NCBI RefSeq assembly: GCF_039540195.1
Contig: NZ_BAABEO010000008.1
Location: 682,001-746,000 of the forward strand
From: Zafaria ginkgonis
Lineage (GTDB): Bacteria > Actinomycetota > Actinomycetes > Actinomycetales > Micrococcaceae
Length of the DNA: 64,000 nucleotides
Direction: 5' to 3'
A program made the position numbers and the translations under genes. Below the pieces are notes generated by a model that did not search any database, had not been told where the DNA came from, and worked only from the letters and a program-made list of their open reading frames with translations. Within the stretch, counting starts at the first letter, position 1, and each line of letters begins with the position of its first letter. Below are positions 8,262 through 17,094 of this stretch, piece after piece.

Positions 8262-9907
8262 GCCGCCTGCGCCGGATCGGTCCGGGTCCGGCGCAGCAGC
8301 TCCTCGATCGGGGCCCGGACCCTGCGCCGGGCCAGGGCCGTGATGAGGCGCCCCTCCTGGGCGGAGCGGGCCACGCTCCGCAGCCACGGCAGGTAGCCGC
8401 CCAACGGAAGTCCGGCGGCCGCTGCCACCCGGCGGGCGTCCATCCCCGCCCCGAGCCGTCCCACCACGGCGGCCTGCCACCAAGGCTCTCCGCCGAAGCC
8501 CGTTCCGCCGAACGGGTCCCCGGCCCGGAAACCCGCCGGGGCCCCGCCTCGGTCGATTCCGCTCCGGACCCCCAGCACGGACGTGGAGATGCGGCCGGCC
8601 GGGAGGACGGCGAGCCCGGCGTCGGCAACGGTAGCCAAGGCCGGTTCAATGCCCGCGGTGCGGCCGGCATCGACCACGACCTCGTCGAAAACCCTGCGCG
8701 CCGCGGAGACGACCTCGCCCAGCAAGCCCGGTGGCAGGTCCGCCCGCCGGGTGCCACCGGACCAGGTGAGCACCGCCGCTCCCTGGGCCAGCGGCAGGAC
8801 TTCCGCAAGCTGGGCCGGTGGGAGTTGCCCGCTGGACCGGCCCAGGTCCTCCCAGCCGACCCCGTCGGGAATTCGTGGCTTCAGCATCGGCCACACACCG
8901 CAACTGTGCGGATCGGCGTCGATGAGCACGGTCCTCGCCCCCGCCAGGGAGGACGCCCCGGCGGCCAGCGCGGCCAGGGTGGAGGTCCCGGTTCCCCCTG
9001 CCGCGCCGGCGAGGACCAGCACCCGCCCGGTTCCACCGCGCAGCCCCAGTTCCCCGAGATACTCCCCCAGCCACGCGGCGGCCCGCGGAAGCACCGCTAC
9101 CCGGACTCCCGGCCGTTGCGCGGCAACCCGCCACAGCAGATCCTCCTCCGGCGGATGCCCCAGCAGGACCACGGGCCGCGCGTCCCACCCGGGCGTCTCG
9201 GCACCGGCGAAGTCCGGCCCCAGCAGCAGCGCGCTCGCCGGGGTTCCCGGTGGCGGGACATCGCCCAGGACGGAGAGCCGGACCCCCGCAGCGGCGGCGA
9301 CCAGCGCCACGGCATCGGCCAGCGCGTCGTCCCGGGTGGCCAGCAGGCAGCCGTCTCCCTCGTCCTGCGCCTCGGGGTGGCCGGAACCCCGGGTGCGCGC
9401 GCCTGCCTCGACCGATCCCTGTGCCGCGGCACCTGAGAGCGGACGGGGCGGAGCACCAGAAAGGGAAGACGGTGCACAGGAAGACACGGCAAAGGAAGAC
9501 GCAGCGCGGGCGGGCAGTGCCGGTGGAGCCGCCACGAAGGGGCGGCCGCCGGGTTCGCGGGGGTTCCGCCCCCGCCTGGTGCGCCGGCCCGGGTTCCCGT
9601 CCGCTCCCCCGCTCTCTTCCCCGGTCCCGTCCTCGTCCGTGTTCCTGTTCCTGGCCCTGTCCCTGTCCCTGTCCTCGTCGCTGTTCCCTGCCCCGACCCT
9701 GCCCACATCCGTACGGGCCGAACCCCAGCGGTCGACGCCTCCCCGGCCCGTCCCCGCGCCGTCAACATCCGCACGGGCAACCCCAGTTCGATCAACCCCG
9801 GCACGATCAGCGCCGGCACGGTCAGCTTCATGCCGGTCAGCATCCCTACGGCGCGCATCCATTCGGTCAACGTCGGCACCGCCCCATCGCGCATCCTCCA
9901 TGCCCAC
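8258..9907 (-). CDS. ssd: Septum-site-determining-like/CpaE-like protein (Ssd) with repetitive N-terminus
   Basis: A 549-residue protein from a GTG at 9907. That start is preferred to an ATG two codons downstream because AGGGGG lies 6 bases before the GTG. The first 200 or so residues are low-complexity: pentapeptide repeats of the form ADRAG/VDRTG, then an Asp/Arg/Asn stretch, then Pro/Ala-rich sequence. The C-terminal half is a CpaE/MinD-like P-loop domain with a degenerate Walker A (AGAAGGTGTSTLAAL, lacking the usual KGGxGK lysines) and LIDADPHSCG as the switch region. In mycobacteria Ssd heads the Tad locus and has been linked to septum regulation. In Tad systems CpaE-type proteins position the machinery. 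Confidence 0.8.
   Translation of the reverse strand: MGMEDARWGGADVDRMDARRRDADRHEADRAGADRAGVDRTGVARADVDGAGTGRGGVDRWGSARTDVGRVGAGNSDEDRDRDRARNRNTDEDGTGEESGGADGNPGRRTRRGRNPREPGGRPFVAAPPALPARAASSFAVSSCAPSSLSGAPPRPLSGAAAQGSVEAGARTRGSGHPEAQDEGDGCLLATRDDALADAVALVAAAAGVRLSVLGDVPPPGTPASALLLGPDFAGAETPGWDARPVVLLGHPPEEDLLWRVAAQRPGVRVAVLPRAAAWLGEYLGELGLRGGTGRVLVLAGAAGGTGTSTLAALAAGASSLAGARTVLIDADPHSCGVWPMLKPRIPDGVGWEDLGRSSGQLPPAQLAEVLPLAQGAAVLTWSGGTRRADLPPGLLGEVVSAARRVFDEVVVDAGRTAGIEPALATVADAGLAVLPAGRISTSVLGVRSGIDRGGAPAGFRAGDPFGGTGFGGEPWWQAAVVGRLGAGMDARRVAAAAGLPLGGYLPWLRSVARSAQEGRLITALARRRVRAPIEELLRRTRTDPAQAA
9759..9878 (-). repeat. Eight degenerate 15-bp tandem repeats encoding pentapeptides in Ssd
   Basis: On the plus strand the units begin CGATCAACCCCGGCA / CGATCAGCGCCGGCA / CGGTCAGCTTCATGC, and so on, in register every 15 bases. 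Each encodes a pentapeptide of the ADRAG/VDRTG/ADRHE kind. Just downstream (about 9640-9680) a CCTGTC hexanucleotide tract encodes Arg-Asp-Arg-Asp. Both tracts could change length by slippage. Confidence 0.75.
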
Positions 9908-10100
9908 AGGTTGCCCCCTAGGGGATTCGGGTGGGTCCCTGGCGGCCGCATTGGGGGCACAGCGGCCTCTCCGACCGCAGCGGAGCGCCTGTGGAGGGGA
10001 AGTTTCGAGCCACCCGGCCGCATGGGGCTGGCCAGCCGCAGGGGCGCCAGTGGCACAGGGCCGAGCTGTCGCTCGGGGCTGAGCTGTCACCCGCGTCGGG

Positions 10101-10106
10101 CACAAT
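10101..10106 (+). promoter_or_regulatory. Possible -10 element, leaderless start of the polymerase gene
   Basis: CACAAT lies exactly 6 bases before the GTG at 10113. The only nearby ATG (10105) is out of frame. Consistent with a leaderless transcript starting at or next to the GTG. Confidence 0.35.
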
Positions 10107-10112
10107 GGTCGG

Positions 10113-11837
10113 GTGCCCCGCTACGCCGTTCTGGCCACCCATGCGCTCACGCCGCCAGCCCCGGGGCCCGCGGCGGAGGCTGGCGTGCCCACCGCCGTCG
10201 TGCAGCTGCTGGACGGCGCGGGAAACGCGCAGGGTCCGGCCGCAATGGTGACGCGGGACAGGCTGCCCGCGGCCGTGGCCGCGCTGGAGGCGCAGGGCGT
10301 GCGGTGGGTGTGGGAGCGCACCGCGGACTGGTACCCGGACCTGCTGCGCGCCGGGGCGGATGTCTCCCGCGCCCACGACGTGGCCCTGTGCCGGACCATC
10401 CTGCGCTTTTCGACCGCCGCCACGGACACCCCCTATGTGCGGGACCTGCGCGCCCGTCCCGTCGAGGACGAGCTCGAGGCCCCCGCCCACCTGCTCCCCC
10501 CGCCGCGCGTGTCCGAGCACCAGTCGGCGCTCTTCGAGGAGCCGCAGGACGATTCGACCGCAGCCGAAACCGTCGCCGCCGAGTTCCGCGACCAGCTCGC
10601 GGCGCTGCCTCCGACCCCCGCGGGCCGCCGCCTGCACCTGCTGCTGGCCGCCGAGTCCGCCGGCGCGCTGATCGCCGCGGAAATGACCCACCACGGGGTC
10701 CCCTGGCGCCGCGACCTCCATGCCGACCTGCTGGAACGCGCGCTGGGACCGCGCACCCCGCCCGGCGTCCGGCCCGCCAGGCTGGAGGAACTCGCCGACC
10801 AATTGCGCGCCCTGCTGGGCGCGCCGGGGCTGAATCCGGATTCCCCGCAGGATCTGCTGCGGGCCCTGCATCGGGCGGGCATCGAGGCGCACACCACCCG
10901 CCAGTGGGAATTGGAGGAGTTCACCCACCCGGCGATCGCTCCGCTGCTGCGCTACAAGAAGCTGTCGCGGCTGCACACCGCCAACGGCTGGGCCTGGCTG
11001 GACACCTGGATCGCCGAAGGGCGGTTCCGCCCGGAGTACGTCGTCGGCGGGGTGGTCACCGGCCGCTGGGCCTCGCGCGGCGGCGGGGCGCTGCAGATCC
11101 CGCACGCTGTCCGCGACGCCGCCCGCGCCGACCCCGGCAGGATGCTGGTGGTGGCGGATGCGGCACAGCTGGAACCGCGCATCCTCGCCGTCCTGGCCGA
11201 GGACACCGCGCTGGCCGCTGCCGGTCGCGGCCGGGACCTCTACCAGGGGATCGCCGACCTCGGTTTCGGCGGCGATCGTGCCCACGCAAAGATCGCGATG
11301 CTCGGGGCCATGTACGGGGCCACCACGGGCGAGTCCGGGCGGCTGATGCCGCAGCTGGCTGCCACGTTTCCGCGCGCGGTGGGACTCGTGGAACGGGCAG
11401 CCCGCCAGGGTGAGGCCGCCGGGACGGTCTGTTCGCACCTGGGCCGGTGCAGCCCGCCGCCGTCGGAGCGCTGGCGGGCCGCCCAACGGACGGAAACCGC
11501 CGAGCAGCAGCGGCGCGCGGACCAGCTGGCGCGCGCCCGCGGGCGCTTCACCCGCAACTTCGTGGTCCAGGCCAGCGCTGCCGAGTGGGCGCTGTGCTGG
11601 CTCGGCGAACTGCGCCGGCGGCTGCGCGCGGAGCGGGCCGCCGGACGCGACCTCGGGGACCTGGTGTTCTTCCTGCATGACGAGGTCATGCTCCACGTGC
11701 CGGCCGGAGCCGCCGAGGAGGTCGCGGCGCTGGTGCAGGAGTGCGCCCGCCGGGCGGCGGAACTGGTGTTCGGCTCCGTGCCGGTCGACTTTCCCGTGGG
11801 CGTGGCCGTGGTCGCCTCCTACGCGGAGGCCAAGTAG
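10113..11837 (+). CDS. Bifunctional 3'-5' exonuclease/DNA polymerase (family A, polymerase-I-like)
   Basis: A 574-residue polymerase-I-like protein without the 5'-nuclease domain. The palm/finger motifs are readable. Motif A is ADAAQLEPRILAVLA (DxxQxEPR, where Pol I has DYSQIELR) near residue 347. Motif B is KIAMLGAMYGATTG near residue 393 and motif C FFLHDEVMLHVP near residue 515. The N-terminal 150 or so residues would be the exonuclease-like domain, but I cannot identify its carboxylate triad. This is a stand-alone actinobacterial family distinct from the main polA. Its cellular role is not established; repair synthesis is plausible. It is divergent from ssd and convergent with the Nudix gene. 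Confidence 0.85.
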   Translation: MPRYAVLATHALTPPAPGPAAEAGVPTAVVQLLDGAGNAQGPAAMVTRDRLPAAVAALEAQGVRWVWERTADWYPDLLRAGADVSRAHDVALCRTILRFSTAATDTPYVRDLRARPVEDELEAPAHLLPPPRVSEHQSALFEEPQDDSTAAETVAAEFRDQLAALPPTPAGRRLHLLLAAESAGALIAAEMTHHGVPWRRDLHADLLERALGPRTPPGVRPARLEELADQLRALLGAPGLNPDSPQDLLRALHRAGIEAHTTRQWELEEFTHPAIAPLLRYKKLSRLHTANGWAWLDTWIAEGRFRPEYVVGGVVTGRWASRGGGALQIPHAVRDAARADPGRMLVVADAAQLEPRILAVLAEDTALAAAGRGRDLYQGIADLGFGGDRAHAKIAMLGAMYGATTGESGRLMPQLAATFPRAVGLVERAARQGEAAGTVCSHLGRCSPPPSERWRAAQRTETAEQQRRADQLARARGRFTRNFVVQASAAEWALCWLGELRRRLRAERAAGRDLGDLVFFLHDEVMLHVPAGAAEEVAALVQECARRAAELVFGSVPVDFPVGVAVVASYAEAK

Positions 11838-11896
11838 TACGACGGCGGCCCAAGGTGTCCCCGTGCCCCGGCGGCGCGCATAAAAGCGCCCTGCCC

Positions 11897-12598
11897 TTAC
11901 AGGGCCCTGATCAGGCGCTCTCGGGTGGCGTCCCAGGGCTGGGTCCAGCCGAGGTCGTCGAACAGCCGGGACAGGACAATGCCCGTGAAACCCCAGATCA
12001 GACCGCCATCGACGTCAAAGGCGGGCGAGGTGTGACGGACCTGGCCCTGCTTCACCACCGCCGAGAGGCGGTTGGCCGGGTCCAGCAGGTCGGCGACGGG
12101 GGCACGGAAAACCGTGGCGGATTCCTGCGGATCCACCGCGAACACCTCCGAGGTCCGGCACCACCAGCCCAGCACGGGGGTGACGAGGAAGTTGCTGACC
12201 GGCAGCTCCGCGGCCGGCAGCTGCCCGAGGATTTCGACGCCGGAGGGATCCAGTCCGGTTTCCTCCTCCGCCTCGCGCAGCGCCGCGTCCAGGTCGGAAC
12301 GGTCCGTGGGGTCGATCTTTCCGCCGGGGAACGCGATCTGGCCGGGGTGCTTGCGCAGCGAGTCCGCACGCTGCACGAACAGCAGGTCCAGGTCGGCCGG
12401 GACCGCCGGGGAGTCGTGGTGGGCGGGGACGTCGTCGAGCCGGCCGAACAGGATCAGGACGGCGGCGCGCCGGGCCTGGGCGGGGTCCATGCCGCGGAAG
12501 ATCCACGTGTCCGGCATGCGGCTGATCCCGTCGTGGCCGGCCTCCGTGCGCGGCCTGTGCCGTTCGATCAGGGCCAGGAGTTCCTCGCGCGCGCTCAT
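11897..12598 (-). CDS. Nudix hydrolase, CoA pyrophosphatase type
   Basis: 233 residues. The Nudix box is GGKIDPTDRSDLDAALREAEEETGLD near 94-119 (GX5EX7REUXEEXGU pattern, given here by its key residues REAEEE). LRKHPGQIAFPGG just before it matches the UPF0035/CoA-diphosphatase signature (LLTxRxxxLRxHxGQVxFPGG). It likely hydrolyses CoA or related nucleoside diphosphate derivatives in the cytoplasm. The ATG overlaps the nth stop by 4 bases, so the two are co-translated. In mycobacteria a Nudix gene also sits close to nth. Confidence 0.87.
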   Translation of the reverse strand: MSAREELLALIERHRPRTEAGHDGISRMPDTWIFRGMDPAQARRAAVLILFGRLDDVPAHHDSPAVPADLDLLFVQRADSLRKHPGQIAFPGGKIDPTDRSDLDAALREAEEETGLDPSGVEILGQLPAAELPVSNFLVTPVLGWWCRTSEVFAVDPQESATVFRAPVADLLDPANRLSAVVKQGQVRHTSPAFDVDGGLIWGFTGIVLSRLFDDLGWTQPWDATRERLIRAL

Positions 12599-13434
12599 GC
12601 GTCCAGCCCGTAGCCCAAGGCGCGCAGTTCGCGCCGCGTCTTTCCGGCAAGCATCAGTTCCAGCAGGTCCGTCCGGCCGGGAGCCAGCTCGTACTTGAGC
12701 AGGGCAGTGGCCTTCGCCGGGTCGGTTTCGCCTTCCCCGTAGGACGGGCACAGGGTGGCCACCGGGCACGCGCCGCAGGCGGGCCTGCGCGCATGGCACA
12801 CCCGCCGGCCGTGGAAGATGAGGTTCTGGGAGAGCGTGATCCAGTCGCGCCGCTCGAACAGCTCGCCGACGGCGTGCTCGACCTTCACGGGGTCCGTCTC
12901 GTCCGTCCAGCCGAAACGCCGGGCCAGCCGCCCGAAGTGGGTGTCGACGGTGATCCCGGGAACCCCGAACGCGTTGCCGAGGACAACGTTGGCGGTCTTG
13001 CGTCCGACGCCGGGCAGCGTCACCAAGTCCTCCAGCCGCCCGGGGACCCTGCCGTCGTACTCGTCGACGAGGCGCCGGGACAGGGCCATCAGGCTGTCCG
13101 CCTTGGCCCGGAAGAAACCGGTGGGACGGATCAGGGCACGCAGTTCCTCGAGGTCGGCCTCCGCCATGGCGAAGGCATCGGGGTAGCGGGCGAAGAGCGC
13201 CGGGGTGGTGGCGTTGACGCGCACGTCGGTGGTCTGCGCGGACAGCACCGTCGCCACGACCAATTCGAAGGAGTCCTCGAAATCGAGTTCGGGGACGGCG
13301 TACGGGTAAGTCTCCCCAAGAATCCTGTTGATCCTCCGGGCCCGGCGCTTGAGCGCCAACTGGCTTTCATGGCCGCGCACGGTTCCGGAGCCGGGCTCCT
13401 TTCCTGAAGCGGGTCCCGTTTCTGAATACGGCAT
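12595..13434 (-). CDS. nth: Endonuclease III (DNA glycosylase/AP lyase)
   Basis: Base-excision repair enzyme that removes oxidised pyrimidines. Visible features are the helix-hairpin-helix LPGVGRKTANVVLGNA, with the catalytic Lys in GRKTAN, and the catalytic Asp in VDTHFGRLARR. The [4Fe-4S] cluster cysteines are CHARRPACGACPVATLC (Cx6Cx2Cx5C). With the ATG at 13434 the protein is 279 residues, but the first 25 or so look non-conserved. A GTG about 20 codons downstream (VRGHESQLALKRR) is an alternative start, though its nearest ribosome-binding site is rather distant. It lies between a membrane-protein gene and the Nudix gene in a three-gene unit. Confidence 0.92.
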   Translation of the reverse strand: MPYSETGPASGKEPGSGTVRGHESQLALKRRARRINRILGETYPYAVPELDFEDSFELVVATVLSAQTTDVRVNATTPALFARYPDAFAMAEADLEELRALIRPTGFFRAKADSLMALSRRLVDEYDGRVPGRLEDLVTLPGVGRKTANVVLGNAFGVPGITVDTHFGRLARRFGWTDETDPVKVEHAVGELFERRDWITLSQNLIFHGRRVCHARRPACGACPVATLCPSYGEGETDPAKATALLKYELAPGRTDLLELMLAGKTRRELRALGYGLDA

Positions 13435-13444
13435 GGGTGCGGCG

Positions 13445-14872
13445 TCAGGCACGTTCCACGTGGGCCAGATCGCGCAGCACGCCGAGGCGGCCATCCGTGT
13501 CCTGGACCAGGAACTCGTGTCCGCGATCCTCCAAGGCCAGGATCCAGGCGCCCGGGTGGAGCGTGAACGCGACGGCTCCGGTGCTCTCGTCAAGGGCGTG
13601 GCGGGTCTGCGGAACGGCGAACCAGAACGCCTGGTGGGTGGCCGGGTCCTCCTCGCGCAGGCTGGCGGCGAACGGTTCGTCGTCGTCCTCGGCCGTGGCG
13701 GTGGGTGCGGCGGTTGCGGTCGATGCAGCCGCTGCGGCACCGGTTGCGGCCTCCCGGGACAGCCCCTCCGCGGAGCGCTCCGGCCCGGCATGCCCCACCC
13801 GGTCCGAACGCTCCGCGGTGTGGACGGCGGACGAGGCCGAGGCCTGCGCCGCGGCCGCAGTGGGTACGACGCCGGTTTCCGGCACGGCAGTGCGGGAACT
13901 CTGCCGTTCGGCGCGTTCGGCGTGTTCATACGGTTCAGCGGGCTGGGCGGCTTCAGCCGGTTTTGCCGGTTCTGCCGAGTCCGAACGCTCCGAACGCTTC
14001 GGCGCGGCCGCCGTCCGGCCCAGGGCTTCCGTCGGCTGATCCGCGGCTTGCGCCGCAGCGGCCGGAAGCACGCCCGTGGCGGCGAAGGCATCGCCCGGAC
14101 GCTCCTGCCCGGCGTGCTCGGCGTCCCCGGTCACTTCGGAACGCTCCGCCGTGGGGGCCGCTGAAACCCCCGCCGGAGCCGAAACCCCCGCCGGAGCCGC
14201 AGACAGGGTGGGGGCAGGCGATTCGGCCCGTTCGGAGGCTCCCGTCGGCTGCCCGGAACCGGGGCCCTTCCCCGAGGCGGCAGCCGGCGCGGATGCGGCC
14301 CCAGCTGCGGGCGCCGCGGCCGCGTAACCCTGCGCCCCGGCGGGGCCGGGCTTCGGGAACGCCGGAGCGGCGGCGGTCTTCAGAGCCACCGGCCGCACCG
14401 GACGGGTCAGCAGGTGGCCGCCGGTGGACTCGAAGTCGGCGAAGAAGGCGGGGATGAACGGTGCCAGGGTGGTCGCGGCCAGGAAGGCCAGCGCCCCGAA
14501 CAGGCCCAGCAGGTAGGCCCCGTTCAGCGAACCCACCAGCGCGAAGAAGAAGTAGGCCACGGACAGGACCGCGGAGATGGACCCCAACTGGTCCAGGGCC
14601 AGCGATCCCACGCGCACCACGGGCCGCCCGACCAGCCGGCGCCAGACAAATCCGCCGGCCACGGCCAGCGGCAGGATCAGGGTCACCCCCAGATGGAACA
14701 GCGTTCCGGGGAAAACCCAGAGGTTCGCGAACACCGTGCTGGAGACCTGGAACGGGAGGACCGAACCGACGAGCAGCAATAGCGCGCCGCCGAGCAGCAC
14801 GGTCTCGCGCAGGGTGAACGGTCCCGCGACGGCGTGCGCCTCGCCGGAACCCGTGGACGTCTGGTTCGACAT
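13445..14872 (-). CDS. Four-helix membrane protein with long repetitive cytoplasmic linker, function unknown
   Basis: 475 residues, not recognised. Residues about 24-150 hold four hydrophobic helices, including TVLLGGALLLLVGSVLPF and LGVTLILPLAVAGGFVW. About 210 residues of Ala/Pro/Glu/Ser/Arg low-complexity sequence follow, with imperfect internal repeats: AERSE/AERSD units, an HAGxER unit and TGV(L/V)PxAAAAQA units. A compact C-terminal domain of about 85 residues ends the protein (FWFAVPQTRHALDESTGAVAF through VLRDLAHVERA). The start is supported by AGGGAGG before the ATG. It lies 10 bases upstream of nth, probably in the same operon. Confidence 0.6.
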   Translation of the reverse strand: MSNQTSTGSGEAHAVAGPFTLRETVLLGGALLLLVGSVLPFQVSSTVFANLWVFPGTLFHLGVTLILPLAVAGGFVWRRLVGRPVVRVGSLALDQLGSISAVLSVAYFFFALVGSLNGAYLLGLFGALAFLAATTLAPFIPAFFADFESTGGHLLTRPVRPVALKTAAAPAFPKPGPAGAQGYAAAAPAAGAASAPAAASGKGPGSGQPTGASERAESPAPTLSAAPAGVSAPAGVSAAPTAERSEVTGDAEHAGQERPGDAFAATGVLPAAAAQAADQPTEALGRTAAAPKRSERSDSAEPAKPAEAAQPAEPYEHAERAERQSSRTAVPETGVVPTAAAAQASASSAVHTAERSDRVGHAGPERSAEGLSREAATGAAAAASTATAAPTATAEDDDEPFAASLREEDPATHQAFWFAVPQTRHALDESTGAVAFTLHPGAWILALEDRGHEFLVQDTDGRLGVLRDLAHVERA

Positions 14873-15005
14873 GGTCGTTCCCTCCCTTATTCTCGGCACC
14901 GCGGGCGCGGCGCCCGCCGGAGACTGCCTCCAGCCTAGTCGGGCGAGTGGCCCGGGGGCACGCAGACCGTCTGGCGCTTCCGCGCAACCGGTCGGCGACT
15001 CATTA

Positions 15006-15058
15006 TGTGACGCCCAACACCGGGCCGTACCAGCCCATGTAATGTGACACGGAGCACG
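15006..15058 (+). promoter_or_regulatory. Two weak Crp-like half-palindromes upstream of acs
   Basis: TGTGACGCCCAACACC (15006-15021) and TGTGACACGGAGCACG (15043-15058) each carry a perfect left half of TGTGA-N6-TCACA with a poor right half. They lie 26-78 bases before the acs start. They are suggestive because a Crp gene is in the window and acs is often under Crp/GlxR control, but the match is weak. Confidence 0.25.
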
Positions 15059-15083
15059 AAGACTCCTTTCGAAAGGACCCGCC

Positions 15084-17081
15084 ATGTCGGAATCCTCCGC
15101 CACCCTTGCCAACCTGCTGAACGAGGGCCGCAGCTTCGCCCCGGATCCGGACTTCGCCGCCAACGCGGTGGCCGACGCGTCCCGCTACGAGGCCGCCGCG
15201 GCGGACCGCCTTCAGTACTGGGCTTCCCGAGCCCGGGAGGTCCTCACGTGGGACAAGGACTTCACGCAGGTGCTGGACTGGTCCGGCGCCCCGGTGGCGA
15301 AGTGGTTCGCCGACGGCACGGTCAACGCCGCGTACAACGCGCTGGACCGGCACGTGGAGAACGGGCTCGGGGACCGGGTCGCGATCCACTTCGAGGGCGA
15401 GCCGGGCGACACCCGCAGCTACACCTACGCGCAGCTGACCGAGGAGGTCAAGAAGGCCGCCAACGCGTTCGAGTCCCTCGGCGTGGCCAAGGGCGACCGG
15501 GTGGCCGTCTACCTGCCGATGATCCCGGAGGCGGTCATCACCATGCTCGCCTGCGCCCGGATCGGCGCGATCCACTCGGTGGTCTTCGGCGGCTTCTCCG
15601 CCGAGGCCCTGCGGTCCCGCATCGACGACGCCGAGGCGAAGCTGGTCGTCACCGCCGACGGCACCTTCCGCCGCGGCAAGCCCTCTCCGCTCAAGCCGGC
15701 CGTGGACGAGGCCCTCGCGGAGTCCGGACACACCGTGGAAAACGTGATCGTCGTCCAGCGCAACCACCAGGACGTCGCCTGGACGCAGGGCCAGGACAGG
15801 TGGTGGCACGAGACGGTCGGGACGGCGTCGGCCGAGCACACCGCGATCGCGCACGAGGCCGAGCACCCGCTGTTCATCCTCTACACCTCCGGCACCACCG
15901 GAAAGCCCAAGGGCATCCTGCACACCACCGGCGGCTACCTGGTCCAGACCGCCGCCACCCACAAGGACACCTTCGACCTGCACCCGGACACCGACGTCTA
16001 CTGGTGCACGGCCGACGTCGGCTGGGTCACCGGCCACTCCTACGTCACCTACGCCCCGCTCATCAACGGCGCCACCCAAGTGATGTACGAGGGCACCCCG
16101 GATTCGCCGCACCAGGGCCGCTGGTGGGAGATCGTACAGAAGTACGGCGTCACCATCCTCTACACCGCCCCCACCGCGATCCGGACCTTCATGAAGTGGG
16201 GCCGGGACATCCCGGACTCCTACGACCTCTCCTCCCTGCGCGTGCTCGGCTCGGTCGGCGAATCGATCAACCCCGAGGCGTGGATGTGGTACCGCGAGGT
16301 CATCGGCTCCAACAACGGCCCCGGCGCCGACGGCGCCCCCGGCCCGCGCAAGGAGCACCCCGCCCCGATCGTGGACACCTGGTGGCAGACCGAGACCGGC
16401 GCGCACATGATCGCCCCGCTGCCCGGGGTCACCGCCACCAAGCCCGGCTCCGCGCAGGTCCCGGTCCCGGGCATCGGCATCGACGTCGTGGACGAGATGG
16501 GCGAGCCGGTCCCCAACGGGCAGGGCGGCTTCCTGGTCATCCGCGAACCGTGGCCGGCGATGCTGCGCGGCATCTGGGGCGACATGGACCGCTACCAGGA
16601 CACCTACTGGTCCCGCTTCGAGCACATGTACTTCGCAGGCGACGGCGCCAAGCGCGACGACGACGGCGACATCTGGCTGCTCGGGCGCGTGGACGACGTC
16701 ATGAACGTCTCCGGCCACCGCCTCTCCACCACCGAGATCGAATCCGCCCTGGTCTCCCACCCGCTGGTCGCCGAGGCCGCCGTCGTCGGTGCCAAGGACG
16801 AGACCACCGGCGAGGCCGTCGTCGCGTTCGTCATCCTCCGCGGCACCCCGTCCGAGGGCGAGGACGTCGAGCAGGTCCTGCGCGCCCACGTGGCCAAGGA
16901 AATCGGCCCGATCGCCAAGCCCCGGCACATCCTGGTGGTCCCCGAACTGCCCAAGACCCGCTCCGGCAAGATCATGCGCCGCCTGCTCAAGGACGTCGCC
17001 GAGGGCCGCGACCCGGGAGACGCCACCACCCTGGCCGACCCCACCGTCATGCACCAGATCGCAGCGGACCTGCGCAGGTAG
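15084..17081 (+). CDS. acs: Acetyl-CoA synthetase
   Basis: A 665-residue AMP-forming ligase that converts acetate, ATP and CoA into acetyl-CoA. The phosphate-binding P-loop is ILYTSGTTGKPKGI near residue 268. The adenylate-binding motif is WWQTETGAHMIAPLPG near 433. The hinge/core motif region is IWLLGRVDDVMNVSGHR near 529. The acetylatable lysine lies in KTRSGKIMRR near 637, the usual site of regulatory lysine acetylation. Length matches the family (about 650). The ATG follows AAAGGACCCGCC. A strong hairpin, interrupted by Ns, lies 14 bases after the stop. Confidence 0.95.
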   Translation: MSESSATLANLLNEGRSFAPDPDFAANAVADASRYEAAAADRLQYWASRAREVLTWDKDFTQVLDWSGAPVAKWFADGTVNAAYNALDRHVENGLGDRVAIHFEGEPGDTRSYTYAQLTEEVKKAANAFESLGVAKGDRVAVYLPMIPEAVITMLACARIGAIHSVVFGGFSAEALRSRIDDAEAKLVVTADGTFRRGKPSPLKPAVDEALAESGHTVENVIVVQRNHQDVAWTQGQDRWWHETVGTASAEHTAIAHEAEHPLFILYTSGTTGKPKGILHTTGGYLVQTAATHKDTFDLHPDTDVYWCTADVGWVTGHSYVTYAPLINGATQVMYEGTPDSPHQGRWWEIVQKYGVTILYTAPTAIRTFMKWGRDIPDSYDLSSLRVLGSVGESINPEAWMWYREVIGSNNGPGADGAPGPRKEHPAPIVDTWWQTETGAHMIAPLPGVTATKPGSAQVPVPGIGIDVVDEMGEPVPNGQGGFLVIREPWPAMLRGIWGDMDRYQDTYWSRFEHMYFAGDGAKRDDDGDIWLLGRVDDVMNVSGHRLSTTEIESALVSHPLVAEAAVVGAKDETTGEAVVAFVILRGTPSEGEDVEQVLRAHVAKEIGPIAKPRHILVVPELPKTRSGKIMRRLLKDVAEGRDPGDATTLADPTVMHQIAADLRR

Positions 17082-17094
17082 CGCAGCCCCTGCC

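Noticed and set aside
9759..9878. The 15-bp tandem repeats as a CRISPR-like array
   Set aside because: Units are contiguous without spacers, are in coding frame and encode pentapeptides; there are no cas genes.
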